A stretch of DNA of 64,000 bases from positions 1 through 64,000 of the forward strand of contig NZ_CAKKLX010000027.1 of NCBI RefSeq assembly GCF_918698155.1. The letters are read 5' to 3'. The position numbers were made by a program, and so were the translations under genes. Positions 19,739 through 28,584 of the stretch are shown piece after piece. The notes below the pieces were generated by a model. That model had not been told where the DNA came from, searched no databases, and was given only the letters and a program-made list of their open reading frames with translations. Source of the stretch: Roseomonas sp. CECT 9278. Its GTDB lineage: Bacteria > Pseudomonadota > Alphaproteobacteria > Acetobacterales > Acetobacteraceae. How positions within the stretch are numbered: the stretch's first letter is position 1; each line of letters opens with the position of its first letter.

Positions 19739-19790
19739 CTAAAGCAGATGCCGGCCGGATGGAATCATCCGATCGGGCGCGGATGCGCCT
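19739..19790. repeat. Dispersed palindromic repeat, GGAATC subfamily (copy 1)
   Basis: Begins CTAAAGCAGAT just upstream of the serine dehydratase start. Its core is the inverted pair CGGATG-gaat-CATCCG. It shares its head and core with the copy at 36778, so the two belong to one family. No coding potential. Confidence 0.55.
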
Positions 19791-19928
19791 GGCGACCGGG
19801 CGTTGCGGCGCGCCGGCCCGGCACCGGACCGCTCCCCCCACGAGCCTGTCCTCGATGGGTGGCCGGTTGGTGAGCAGGCCCGTGCCGGCCGCGCGTGTGC
19901 GGCTGAAGGCGCAGTCCCGAACCGGCTG

Positions 19929-20996
19929 TCAGGTGCTCGCGCGCTGGATGATCTCGAAGCCCAGGTCGACGCGCACGCGCTCCTGCGAACGGCCGGCGAT
20001 GCGGTCGAGCAGGATCTCCGCGCTGCGCCGCCCGACCTCGCGCCGCGGCAGCCGCACCGTGGTGATGCCCGGGTTGAGATGCCGCAGCAGGTCGACATCG
20101 TCGAAGCTCGCGATAGCGATGCGCCCGGGCACCGCCACGCCGCGGCGCTGGCATTCCAGCAGCGCCCCCACCGCCAGCACGTCGCCGGCGAAGAACACCG
20201 CATCGACCGCCGGCGTGATCTCGAGCAGGCGCATGATCGCCTCGCAGCCCGAGGGCAGGCCCGGCGGCATCTCCAGCATGATGCGCGGGTCGGCGGGCAG
20301 GCCGGCCTCGGCCAGCGCGGCGGCATGGCCGCGGCGGCGTTCCAGCGAGCGTTCGTTGTTCGCCAGCGGCAGCGTGACCAGCGCGATGCGCCGATAGCCC
20401 AGCCGCACCAGGTGCAGCGTCATGGCCCGCGCCGCATCCACGTTCGAATAGCTCACCACCATGTCGAGCGGATCGTCGGCCAGCGTGCCGTTCTCGACCA
20501 CCGGCACGCCGGACCGCCGGATCAGCGCGCGCAGCGCCGGGGTATGGGTGGTGTTGTGCAGCACCAGCCCCGCCACGCGCTGCGCCAGGAAGGCGGTGAC
20601 CAGCGCCTCCTCCTCCTGCGGGCTATAGGCGCTGTCGGCGACCATCAGGTGGTACCCGTGCCCGTGCAGCACGTCGGAGATGCCCTGGATGGTGTCGGAG
20701 AACAGCGTGTTGCGGATGCTCGGCACCACCAGCCCCGCGACATTGGATCGGCTGGAGGACAGGCTCCCGGCCAGCCGGTTCGGCACGTAGCCGATGGCGC
20801 CGACCGCTTCCTCGACACGCCGGCGGATCGCCGGCGAGACGCGGTCGGGCGTGTTCAGCGCGCGCGACACGGTCATGGCCGAGACGCCGGCGCGCTCGGC
20901 CACGTCGCGCATGCGGATCGCGCCCTCGCCGGGCCTGGCGCGGCGCTTCCGCCCGTCCTCGCCGGCCGCCTGGCCCGGCGGCCTGCCGTCATCCAT
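19929..20996 (-). CDS. LacI-family transcriptional regulator (GntR-like)
   Basis: A 355-residue repressor. The LacI helix-turn-helix is MRDVAERAGVSAMTVSRALN (residues 29-48), followed by the hinge RLAGSLSSSRS and a periplasmic-binding-protein-like effector domain ending IASFDDVDLLRHLNPGITTVR. The 28-residue leader before the DNA-binding domain is longer than usual. It lies at the end of a leftward group SDR, Bug receptor, regulator. A LacI-type half-palindromic site between the SDR and the divergent MmgE/PrpD gene is a candidate operator. The effector is probably a sugar acid or related carboxylate, inferred from the neighbours. Confidence 0.9.
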   Translation of the reverse strand: MDDGRPPGQAAGEDGRKRRARPGEGAIRMRDVAERAGVSAMTVSRALNTPDRVSPAIRRRVEEAVGAIGYVPNRLAGSLSSSRSNVAGLVVPSIRNTLFSDTIQGISDVLHGHGYHLMVADSAYSPQEEEALVTAFLAQRVAGLVLHNTTHTPALRALIRRSGVPVVENGTLADDPLDMVVSYSNVDAARAMTLHLVRLGYRRIALVTLPLANNERSLERRRGHAAALAEAGLPADPRIMLEMPPGLPSGCEAIMRLLEITPAVDAVFFAGDVLAVGALLECQRRGVAVPGRIAIASFDDVDLLRHLNPGITTVRLPRREVGRRSAEILLDRIAGRSQERVRVDLGFEIIQRAST

Positions 20997-21071
20997 GGGT
21001 CGAATCGGTCTCCTGTCGCGCCGCCCCCTTCATAGGGCGCGCGCCGCCCCGACCGCCACGGCGGGCAGCGA

Positions 21072-22034
21072 TCATTCGACCGCGATCCGCGCCTCGCGCA
21101 CCACGCGGCCGATCGTATCCATGTCGCGGCGCAGCAGCGCGCCCATCTCGGCCGGCGTGCCGCCGACGACCAGCGAGCCGAGGTCGAGCAGCCGTGCGCG
21201 CCCCTCCGGCGTGCCCACGATGGCCATGAACTCGCGGTTCAGCCGGTCCACCACCGGCGCGGGCATGCCGGCCGGGCCGATCACCGCGTACCACTCCACG
21301 ATGTCGAAGCCGGGCAGCGCGGCCTCGGCGATCGAGGGCACGTCGGGCAGGTAAGGCTGGCGCCGGGCCGAGGTGACGCCGAGCGCCCGCAACGCGCCCG
21401 AGCGCACATGCGGCAGGGTCGAGCTGCCGTTGCCGAACATCAGCTGGATCTCGCCCGCCACCAGCGCCGCGATGGCCGGCCCGCCGCCGCGATAGGGCAC
21501 GTGCACCATGTCGATGCCGGTCATCAGCTTGAACATCTCGCCCGAGATAGGCACTGCCGATCCGATGCCGGGCGACCCGAAGGACAGCTTGCCCGGATTG
21601 GCGCGGCCATAGTCGATCAGCTCGCGCACGCTGTGGACCGGCAGGCTCGGATGCACCGCCAGGATATTCGCCACATCCGCCAGGTGCAGGATCGGCGTGA
21701 CGTCGTTGACCGGGTGATAGGACTGGCGCGTCAGCAGCGCGGCCGAGACCAGCGTGCTGGTGACGATGCCGATGTTGTGGCCATCCGGCGCCGAGCGCAG
21801 CAGCTCGGCGGTGCCGATCGCGCCGGAGGCGCCGCCGCGGTTCTCGATCACCACGCTCTGGCCCAGCGCGGCCGACAGCGGCGGCTGGATGATCCGCGCC
21901 AGGATGTCGGTGGTGCCGCCCGGCGGCCAGGGGATCACCATGCGGATCGGTCGCGCCGGCCAGGCCTGCGCCATCGCGAGCCCCGGCAGCGCGAGCGTCG
22001 CGGCCGTGACCGCCAGGATGTCCCGTCGTTTCAT
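21072..22034 (-). CDS. Bug/TctC-type periplasmic tricarboxylate receptor
   Basis: A 320-residue extracytoplasmic binding protein. Signal peptide MKRRDILAVTAATLALPGLAMA is followed by WPARPIRMVIPWPPGGTTD, VIENRGGASGAIG and VHVPYRGGGPA, the standard Bug-family ligand-loop motifs. GGGAGGA precedes the ATG. No TctA/TctB membrane genes are nearby, as is usual for these expanded families, so it may share a distant transporter or act as a sensor. Sits between the SDR and LacI genes and is probably co-transcribed with them. Confidence 0.88.
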   Translation of the reverse strand: MKRRDILAVTAATLALPGLAMAQAWPARPIRMVIPWPPGGTTDILARIIQPPLSAALGQSVVIENRGGASGAIGTAELLRSAPDGHNIGIVTSTLVSAALLTRQSYHPVNDVTPILHLADVANILAVHPSLPVHSVRELIDYGRANPGKLSFGSPGIGSAVPISGEMFKLMTGIDMVHVPYRGGGPAIAALVAGEIQLMFGNGSSTLPHVRSGALRALGVTSARRQPYLPDVPSIAEAALPGFDIVEWYAVIGPAGMPAPVVDRLNREFMAIVGTPEGRARLLDLGSLVVGGTPAEMGALLRRDMDTIGRVVREARIAVE

Positions 22035-22062
22035 GTCGTTTTCCTCCCTGGGTCGGTGCGGT

Positions 22063-22848
22063 TCAGCTGGCGGACCACCCCCCGTCCATCGGCAGGGTGG
22101 CGCCGGTGATGTCGTCGCCGGCCGGGCTGCACAGGAAGGCGACCATGGCGGCGACGGCCTCGGGCCGGATGAAGCGGCGCGTCGGCTGCTTGCCGGCGAG
22201 GAAGTCGCGCGTGGCCGCGTCGCGGTCGGTCTCGCCGCGCGCGGCCATGCCGGCGGCGATGCGCGATTCGATCGCCGGCGTGGGCGTCGAGCCGGGGCAG
22301 ATCGCGTTGCAGGTGATGCCGTCCTGCAGCGTCTCCATCGCGACCGCGCGCGTGAGGCCGATCAGCGCGGTCTTGGTCGTGACGTAGCCGGCCCGCCCGC
22401 CGGTCGCGAACAGGCCATAGACCGAGGAGATGTTGACGATGCGCCCCCAGCCGCGCGCGCGCATCGCCGGCAGCGCCAGGCGGGTGGCGTGGAAGGGCGC
22501 GGAGAGATTGACCGCCAAGTCCATCTCCCACTCGGCGGCGGTGAAGGCCTCGATCGGCTTGAGGTGCCGGGTGACGGCATTGTTCACCAGGATGTCGGGG
22601 GCGCCGGTCGCGTCCAGCAGCGCCTCGACGCCACCGCAGGAGGCGAGGTCGGCGTGGCGGTAGGTCACGGCGGTGCCGTGCCGCGCGGTGAGTTTCCCGG
22701 CCAGCGCGTCGCCCTCGGCGGCCGGCAGCAGGCCATGCAGGGCGACCGCGCAACCGGCCGCGGCCAGGCCTTCGGCGATGGCAAGGCCGATGCCGCCGGT
22801 CGAACCGGTGACCAGCGCGCTGCGTCCCGCCAGGCTGTTGCAGCCCAT
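22063..22848 (-). CDS. Short-chain dehydrogenase, 3-hydroxybutyrate dehydrogenase-like
   Basis: A 261-residue classical SDR. VTGSTGGIGLAIAEGLAAAG is the NAD-binding turn, NNAVTRH the NNAG-like strand, ISSVYGLFATGGRAGYVTTK holds the catalytic Ser, Tyr and Lys, and CPGSTPTP follows. The long loop before SFLCSP-type sequence and overall order resemble D-3-hydroxybutyrate dehydrogenases. First gene of the leftward group with a Bug receptor and LacI regulator, so it more likely oxidises the carboxylate or sugar acid handled by that group. Start at 22848 has a GAGG just upstream. Confidence 0.82.
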   Translation of the reverse strand: MGCNSLAGRSALVTGSTGGIGLAIAEGLAAAGCAVALHGLLPAAEGDALAGKLTARHGTAVTYRHADLASCGGVEALLDATGAPDILVNNAVTRHLKPIEAFTAAEWEMDLAVNLSAPFHATRLALPAMRARGWGRIVNISSVYGLFATGGRAGYVTTKTALIGLTRAVAMETLQDGITCNAICPGSTPTPAIESRIAAGMAARGETDRDAATRDFLAGKQPTRRFIRPEAVAAMVAFLCSPAGDDITGATLPMDGGWSAS

Positions 22849-22957
22849 GCCTCGCCCCTGTGCGGCTTCGTGGGATCGGTAACCTATGCAGGCAATGCCG
22901 CCAGGGCAAGTACAGCCCACCCCGCCAGCACGCTTGCGCGATGGCGCCCGGCAGGCA

Positions 22958-22971
22958 TGATATCGATAACG
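22958..22971. promoter_or_regulatory. Candidate LacI-type operator
   Basis: TGATATCGATAACG contains the perfect core TATCGATA and the central CG typical of LacI-family operators. It lies in the divergent region between the SDR gene and the MmgE/PrpD gene, next to a cognate-looking LacI gene. A related ATCGGTAAC occurs at 22875-22883. Assignment is by resemblance only. Confidence 0.35.
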
Positions 22972-23007
22972 GGAGCCGCCGGCTTCGACCGGGCGCGAGG
23001 ACGCAGC

Positions 23008-23082
23008 ATGCCACACACGACACCCCTGCGCCGCCGCGCGCTGTTCGCCGGCGACACCGCGGCCGGCCCGGCGCGCCAGTGA
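23008..23082 (+). CDS. 24-residue leader or truncated signal-peptide ORF
   Basis: A short ORF with a good Shine-Dalgarno (GCGAGG, seven bases upstream) encodes MPHTTPLRRRALFAG and nine more residues. The first 15 residues look like the start of a twin-arginine or Sec signal of a Bug receptor. Its TGA overlaps the GTG of the MmgE/PrpD gene (GTGA), so it could deliver ribosomes to that gene. It may be a remnant of a deleted receptor gene or a translated leader. Confidence 0.4.
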   Translation: MPHTTPLRRRALFAGDTAAGPARQ

Positions 23083-24425
23083 CCACGATGACCGCACCGA
23101 CCGTCTGCGCGGCGCTGGCCGATTTCGTCGCGGCGTCGCGCTGGGCGGACCTGCCGGCCACGCTGCGCCATAACGCACGCCGCGCATTGCTCAACCACCT
23201 GGGCTGCGCGATCGGCGTGGCGCGCGACCCGGCGGTGCGAACGGCGCTCGCGGTGATGCGGCCGTTCTCGGGCGCGGCCACGGCCACCGTGGTGGCGCAG
23301 GGGCTGCGGCTCGATCCGATGGCGGCGAGCTTCGTCAATGCCATCGCGTCGAACCTGCTGGACTACGACGACACGCACCTCGCCACCGTGATCCATCCGG
23401 CCGCGCCGGTGGCGCCGCCGGTGCTGGCGCTGGCGGAACAGCGCGGGCTGTCCGGCGCGGCGGCGCTGCATGCGGTGCTGCTGGGCATCGAGGTCGCGTG
23501 CCGCGTCGGGCTCGGCGTCTCGCCCGGGCATTACGCGCGGGGTTGGCACATCACCGCGAGTGCCGGCGTGTTCGGCGCGGCGGCGGGCTGCGCCAGGCTG
23601 CTCGGGCTGACCGCGGCGCAGACCGCGCAGGCGCTCGGCATCGCGGCCAGCCAGTCATCCGGCCTGGTGGAGAACCTGCCGACCGCGGCGAAGAACGTGG
23701 CGGTCGGCAATGCCGCGCGCAACGGGATGCTGGCCGCGCTGTTCGCGGAGGCCGGCTACGAGGCCGCGCCGACCGCCATCGAGGGCCCGCTGGGCTGGGC
23801 TCGTGCGATGGGCGACGTGCCGGATGTGGGCGCGATGGCCGGCGAGCTCGGCACCCGCTGGGAAGCCGCGCGCAACACCTACAAGCCCTATCCCGCCGGC
23901 ATCGTGTTCCATGCGGTGATCGACGCCTGCCTGGAGTTGCGCGAGGCGATCGGCGGCGATGCCGCGAGAATCGAGGGCGTGACCGTCGCCGGCGACGCGT
24001 TGCTGCTGGCGCGCGGCGACCGCGTGGTGCGCAACGAACGCGATGCGCGCGTGAGCATCCATCATGCCGCGGCTATCGCGCTGACGCTGGGCCGTGCCGG
24101 CGTGGCGGAGTTCGAGATGCCGGCGGTGGATGATGCGGCGCTCGCGCGGTTCCGCGGCCGGGTCGTGGCGCAGCTCGACGCCAGCCTGCCGCGCGGCGCC
24201 GCGCGCGTGACGCTGCGCCTGGCCGATGGGTCCGAGCAGCTGCGCACGGTGATCGCGCCGCGCGGCAGCCTGGAGGTGCCGCTGAGCGATGCGGAGCTGG
24301 CGGCGAAGTTCCGCAGCAATGCCGCGCTGGGTGGCCTGGAGGAGCGCAGCGACGCGCTCGTCGCGGCGCTGTGGTCGCTCGATGAGGCGCCGTCGCTGCT
24401 GCCCTTGATGCGCCTGCTGGCGTAG
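23079..24425 (+). CDS. MmgE/PrpD family protein (2-methylcitrate dehydratase-like)
   Basis: A 448-residue protein of the MmgE/PrpD fold. Family landmarks are FVNAIASNLLDYDDTH, HYARGWHITASAGVFGAAAG, NTYKPYPAGIVFH and a C-terminal dehydratase-type half. Members dehydrate 2-methylcitrate or related tricarboxylates, or act on other acids; cis-aconitate decarboxylase belongs here as well. A nearby Bug (tricarboxylate) receptor gene agrees with an acid substrate. GTG at 23079 is coupled to the short leader ORF; an ATG at 23088 is an alternative. Divergent from the SDR operon across a possible LacI operator. Confidence 0.85.
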   Translation: MTTMTAPTVCAALADFVAASRWADLPATLRHNARRALLNHLGCAIGVARDPAVRTALAVMRPFSGAATATVVAQGLRLDPMAASFVNAIASNLLDYDDTHLATVIHPAAPVAPPVLALAEQRGLSGAAALHAVLLGIEVACRVGLGVSPGHYARGWHITASAGVFGAAAGCARLLGLTAAQTAQALGIAASQSSGLVENLPTAAKNVAVGNAARNGMLAALFAEAGYEAAPTAIEGPLGWARAMGDVPDVGAMAGELGTRWEAARNTYKPYPAGIVFHAVIDACLELREAIGGDAARIEGVTVAGDALLLARGDRVVRNERDARVSIHHAAAIALTLGRAGVAEFEMPAVDDAALARFRGRVVAQLDASLPRGAARVTLRLADGSEQLRTVIAPRGSLEVPLSDAELAAKFRSNAALGGLEERSDALVAALWSLDEAPSLLPLMRLLA

Positions 24426-24531
24426 CGCGGCGCCCGATCCCCTGGCCGGGCGGGGAGGGTCGCGAAACCGCGTGGCGAAGGGCATTGCCGCGCGGCGAGG
24501 CGCGCGATCCCCCGCGCCGGGACGCACGGCG

Positions 24532-25680
24532 CTACAGCGCCTCCCAGCCCCCCTCGCGCGCCGCCGAGCGCAGCGCCGCCTCGATGAAGCGCAGCCCGTC
24601 GAGCCCTGCCTGCGCGCCCGGCAACGTCAGCGCCAGCGGGTCCGGCGCGACGCCGCGCCGCCGCGCCACCGCCTGCGCCGCGAGGTCGAGGTAGAGCGTC
24701 GCGAAGGCCTCGTGCAGGCCTTCCGGATGGCCCGTGCGACGGAAGCGCGTGGCGCGCGTCGCGGCCGCCGACAGCATCGGGTGGCCGCGCGAGAGCATCA
24801 TCGGGAAGCCATCCAGCGGCGCCAGGCGCAGCTCGTTGTGCGCGGCGTGGCGCCATTCGATGTGGCCGTGCTCGCCGAAGACGCGCAGCAGGATGTGGTT
24901 CTCCGCCCCCGCCGCGCCCTGGCAGAGCACCATCGACCCGCGCGCGCCGCCGGCCAGGCGGAAGCGCGCCTGCGCGTAGTCCTGCACGACGCGACCGGGC
25001 ATCAGCGCGCCGACTTCCGCGCTGATCGCGGCAAAGGGTTCCCCGGCGACGAAGCAGGCCAGGTGATGCGCATGGGTGCCGATGTCGCCCAGCACCAGCG
25101 ACGGCCCGCTGCGCGCGGGGTCGAGCCGCCAGCGGCGCGATGCGTCGGGCGCCTCCTCGACCCGCGCGGCGAGGCCGGCGCCGAAGTATTCCACCTGCAC
25201 CATCCGCAGCGCGCCGATGCGCCCGGCGGCGACCAGCGCGCGCGCCTCGCGGATCATCGGATAGCCGGAATAGGCATGCGCGACACCGACCGCTACCCCG
25301 CGCGACGCGGCGGCGCGGGAGATCTGCTCGGCCTGCGCCACGCTGTTGGCGATCGGCTTGTCGAGCATGACATCGAGCCCGGCGGCGATCGCGGCGAGCG
25401 CCTGCGCGTGGTGCAGGTCATTCGGCGTGACGATGGCGACGGCCTCGATGCCGTCGGGGCGCGCCGCCTCGCGCGCGATCATCTCCTCGATGCTGGCATA
25501 GGCGCGGTCGGGCGCGATGCCGTATTCCGCCGCCGCGGCGCGGCCGCGCCCGGCATCGCTCGACAGCGCGCCGGCGACCAGCGCGAAGGCGTTGTCCATG
25601 GTGGCGCCACGGCGATGCACCTGGCCGATCATGGATGGCGCGGCACCGCCCACCAGGCCGAGGCGCAGCGGCGCCGTCAT
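24532..25680 (-). CDS. Gfo/Idh/MocA family oxidoreductase
   Basis: A 382-residue NAD(P)-dependent sugar or inositol dehydrogenase. RLGLVGGAAPSMIGQVH is the Rossmann start, VAIVTPNDLHHAQA follows, and the catalytic-lysine strand reads MLDKPIANS (DKP for the usual EKP). GDIGTHAHHLACF supplies the metal- or substrate-binding histidines. It is the last gene of a six-gene sugar operon and overlaps the isomerase gene by four bases. The substrate is likely a sugar or cyclitol brought in by the upstream ABC importer. Confidence 0.88.
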   Translation of the reverse strand: MTAPLRLGLVGGAAPSMIGQVHRRGATMDNAFALVAGALSSDAGRGRAAAAEYGIAPDRAYASIEEMIAREAARPDGIEAVAIVTPNDLHHAQALAAIAAGLDVMLDKPIANSVAQAEQISRAAASRGVAVGVAHAYSGYPMIREARALVAAGRIGALRMVQVEYFGAGLAARVEEAPDASRRWRLDPARSGPSLVLGDIGTHAHHLACFVAGEPFAAISAEVGALMPGRVVQDYAQARFRLAGGARGSMVLCQGAAGAENHILLRVFGEHGHIEWRHAAHNELRLAPLDGFPMMLSRGHPMLSAAATRATRFRRTGHPEGLHEAFATLYLDLAAQAVARRRGVAPDPLALTLPGAQAGLDGLRFIEAALRSAAREGGWEAL

Positions 25681-26732
25681 GCGCCGATGCCCAGGATGCG
25701 CCGCGCCGCCGCGTCATCCAGCGGCCGGCGCAATGCCGCGTCGAAGGGCTGGCCGGTCATCGCGATCATGTGGCGCGCGATGAAGGGGGCGCCTTCCGCG
25801 GCGCCGTCCTCCTTGCGCTTGTAGCAGCATTCCCATTCCAGCGTGGCCCAGCCGTCGTAGCCGACATGCGCGAGGCGCGCGAAGACGCCGGGGAAATCCA
25901 CCTGCCCATCGCCCAGGGACCGGAACCGCGCCGGCCGGTCGCGCCAATCCTGGAAGCCGCCATAGACGCCGCTGCGGTCGCTGCGCACGAATTCCGCATC
26001 CTTGGCATGGAAGGCGCCGATGCGACCACCGTAGCGCAGGATGAAGCCGAGGTAGTCCATGTGCTGCAGCAGCATGTGGCTCGGGTCGAACAGGATGCGC
26101 GCGCGGCGATGCCCGTCCACCAGCGCCAGGAAGCGGTCGAAGGTGGCGCCGTCGTGCAGGTCCTCGCCGGGATGCAGTTCGAAGCAGATGTCGATGCCCG
26201 CGCGATCGGCGTGGTCCAGGATGGGGCGCCAGCGGCGCGCGAGCTCGCCGAAGGCGGTGTCGATCAGGCCGGGCGGCGCCGGCGGCCAGGGGTAGATGTA
26301 GGGCCAGACGAAGGCGCCGGAGAAGGAACACAGCCGCGTCAGGCCAAGCCGCGCGGCGGCTTCGATCGCCAGGTGCAGCTGCTGCTCGGCCCAGGCGCTG
26401 CGGGCGGCCGGGTCGCCGCGCGCCTCGGGTGCGGCGAAGACCTCGTTCAGCTCGGCGAAGGCCGGGTTCACCGCCATGAGCTGGCCGGCGCGATGGGCGG
26501 CGAGCTCGCTGATCTCGACACCCAGCCCCGCCAGCCGTGCCCGGTAGTCGCGGCAATACCCATCGTCCTGCGCGGCGCGCGGCAGGTCGATCAGGCGCGG
26601 GTCATGGACCGGGATCTGCACGCCCGTGTAGCCGAAGCCGGCCAGCCAGCCGACCACGCCATCGAGGCTGTCGAAGGGCGCGGCATCGCCCATGAACTGC
26701 GAGAGCATCACGCCGGGACCGCGGATCGGCAT
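25677..26732 (-). CDS. Sugar phosphate isomerase/epimerase-like TIM-barrel protein
   Basis: A 351-residue xylose-isomerase-like barrel. GYTGVQIPVHDPR, CSFSGAFVWPYIYPW, CFELHPGEDLHDG, LFDPSHMLLQHMD and the final ATLEWECCYKR carry the acidic and histidine metal ligands in the usual order. Such enzymes pair with Gfo/Idh dehydrogenases in sugar and inositol breakdown, and the two genes overlap here. ATG at 26732, five bases after the aldo/keto reductase stop. Confidence 0.87.
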   Translation of the reverse strand: MPIRGPGVMLSQFMGDAAPFDSLDGVVGWLAGFGYTGVQIPVHDPRLIDLPRAAQDDGYCRDYRARLAGLGVEISELAAHRAGQLMAVNPAFAELNEVFAAPEARGDPAARSAWAEQQLHLAIEAAARLGLTRLCSFSGAFVWPYIYPWPPAPPGLIDTAFGELARRWRPILDHADRAGIDICFELHPGEDLHDGATFDRFLALVDGHRRARILFDPSHMLLQHMDYLGFILRYGGRIGAFHAKDAEFVRSDRSGVYGGFQDWRDRPARFRSLGDGQVDFPGVFARLAHVGYDGWATLEWECCYKRKEDGAAEGAPFIARHMIAMTGQPFDAALRRPLDDAAARRILGIGA

Positions 26733-26737
26733 GGCGG

Positions 26738-27775
26738 TCAGCCACCCGGCACGGGGGCGGCGGGATCGAGCAGGCCCTCCGCCTTCAAGTCATGCCACAG
26801 CGCGGCGGGGATCGGGCGGCGCAGATGCGCGATGTTCGCCTCGATCTCGCTGCGCGCCAGCGCGCCCGGGATGACCGAGCAGACCACCGGATGCGCCAGC
26901 ACGAACTGCAGCGCCGCGGCCGGCAGCGGCGTGTCGTGGCGGCGGCAGACCGCCTCGATGCGCCGGGCCTTGGCCACCACGGCGGGCGGCGCGGTGGCGT
27001 AGTCGTAGGTGGCGCTGTCCTTGACCTCGGCGGCCAGGATGCCGGAATTGAAGGGGCCGCCCAGGATCACGCTCATGCCGCGTTCGGCGCAATAGGGCAG
27101 GAATGCCGCCATCGCGCCCTGTTCCAGCAGCGTGTAGCGGCCGGCCAGCAGCATGCAGTCGAAATCGCCGGCGCGGGCGAATCGCAGGCACATCCCGGCG
27201 TCGTTCAGCCCGCAGCCGATGGCGCCGATCACGCCCTGTTCGCGCAGTTCGTGCAGGGCGCGGTAGCCGCCATCCATCGCGGTGCGGAAGCGGTCCTCCA
27301 GCACGTCGGGGTCGCCCACGCTCCAGAGGTCGATGTCGTGGATCAGCACCACGTCGATGCGGTCGAGGCCCAGGCGCAGATGCGATTGTTCGAGCGACCG
27401 CATCACGCCGTCATAGGTGTAGTCGAAGCGCGGCAGGAAGCCGGGCAGGCCGTTGGGGCGCATCCCCGCCGGTGGTGCCTCGCCAGGGCGTGCCGCATGC
27501 ATCACGCGGCCGATCTTGGTGGACAGGATGTACTGGTCGCGCGGGCGCTGGCGCAGCGCATGGCCGAAGCGCAATTCGCTGCGGCCGTGGCCGTAGAAGG
27601 GGGAGGTATCGAACAGCCGCACCCCGCCCTCCCAAGCGGCATCGAGGATGGCCTGCGCCTCGGCCTCGGGGATGGTGGCGCGGAAGCCGCCCAGCGGCGC
27701 GCCGCCGAAGCCGAGCGCGGTCGCCTCCAGCGCCGTCCGTCCGATCCGGCGCTTCGCAGTCGGGTCCATGGTCAT
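26738..27775 (-). CDS. Aldo/keto reductase (aldose 1-dehydrogenase-like)
   Basis: A 345-residue member of the aldo/keto reductase group related to L-fucose and D-threo-aldose 1-dehydrogenases. The catalytic Asp-Tyr-Lys-His set appears as RLFDTSPFYGHG, STKIGR and VLIHDIDLW. The ATG at 27775 overlaps the permease stop, but a second ATG at 27769 has AAAGG six bases upstream and may be the real start. Expected to oxidise the imported aldose as the first catabolic step; sugar identity is unknown. Confidence 0.86.
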   Translation of the reverse strand: MTMDPTAKRRIGRTALEATALGFGGAPLGGFRATIPEAEAQAILDAAWEGGVRLFDTSPFYGHGRSELRFGHALRQRPRDQYILSTKIGRVMHAARPGEAPPAGMRPNGLPGFLPRFDYTYDGVMRSLEQSHLRLGLDRIDVVLIHDIDLWSVGDPDVLEDRFRTAMDGGYRALHELREQGVIGAIGCGLNDAGMCLRFARAGDFDCMLLAGRYTLLEQGAMAAFLPYCAERGMSVILGGPFNSGILAAEVKDSATYDYATAPPAVVAKARRIEAVCRRHDTPLPAAALQFVLAHPVVCSVIPGALARSEIEANIAHLRRPIPAALWHDLKAEGLLDPAAPVPGG

Positions 27776-28584
27776 CCTTTCACCGCGCCGCCGGTCAGCC
27801 CGTGCACCAGGTACTTCCGCACCAGCAGCGAGAAGACCAGCACGGGCAGCATGACCATGGTGCCGCCGGCGGCGATGCGGCCCCACTCCCAGCCTTCGTA
27901 GTTCATGAAGTTCACCACCGCGACGGGGGCGGTCATCGCCTCGGTGCGCGTGAGGATCAGCGCGAAGAAGAAGTCGTTCCAGGCGAACAGGAAGCACAGG
28001 ATGGCGGTCGCCGCGAGGCCGGGGGCGGCCAGCGGCAGCACGATGCGCCAGAAGCCCTGCGCCGTGGTCGCGCCGTCGATCCAGGCGGCTTCCTCCAGCG
28101 CGCGCGGCAGCTGGTCGAAGAAGGGCCGCATCATCCAGATCACCAGGGACAGGTTGAAGGTCAGGTAGATCAGCACCAGCCCCGCCCAGGTGTCGATCAG
28201 CCCGAGATGCCGGTAGGCCAGGAAGTACGGGATGGTGAAGGCGATCGGCGGCGCCATGCGCGAGGCCAGGATCCACAGGCTGATGCCGGACGCCGCGCGC
28301 GCCTGCCAGCGCGACAGCGCATAGGCGGCCGGCACGCCCAGCAGCATCGGCAGCACCGTCGCCGCCGTGCTCACCACCAGCGAATTCAGGAAGGACTGCC
28401 GGAAGCCGGTGTTCCACAGCGCCGCGTAGTTCTCCAGCGTCGGCGTGAAGAACAGCTCCGGCGGGAAGGTGAAGACCTGCGCGTTGGTCTTGAAGGACAT
28501 CTGCAGCAGCCACAGGAAGGGCGCCATCGCGAGGAAGGCGAGCGCCAGCGCGAGCAGGTTCAGGATTCGGCGTTCGCTAGTCAC
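27772..28584 (-). CDS. Carbohydrate ABC transporter permease (MalG-like)
   Basis: A 270-residue inner-membrane permease with six hydrophobic segments. The EAA loop that contacts the ATPase is EAAWIDGATTAQGFWRIVLPLA. It overlaps the first permease by eight bases and the aldo/keto reductase by four. Together with its partner it forms the channel of a CUT1-type sugar importer. Confidence 0.92.
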   Translation of the reverse strand: MTSERRILNLLALALAFLAMAPFLWLLQMSFKTNAQVFTFPPELFFTPTLENYAALWNTGFRQSFLNSLVVSTAATVLPMLLGVPAAYALSRWQARAASGISLWILASRMAPPIAFTIPYFLAYRHLGLIDTWAGLVLIYLTFNLSLVIWMMRPFFDQLPRALEEAAWIDGATTAQGFWRIVLPLAAPGLAATAILCFLFAWNDFFFALILTRTEAMTAPVAVVNFMNYEGWEWGRIAAGGTMVMLPVLVFSLLVRKYLVHGLTGGAVKG

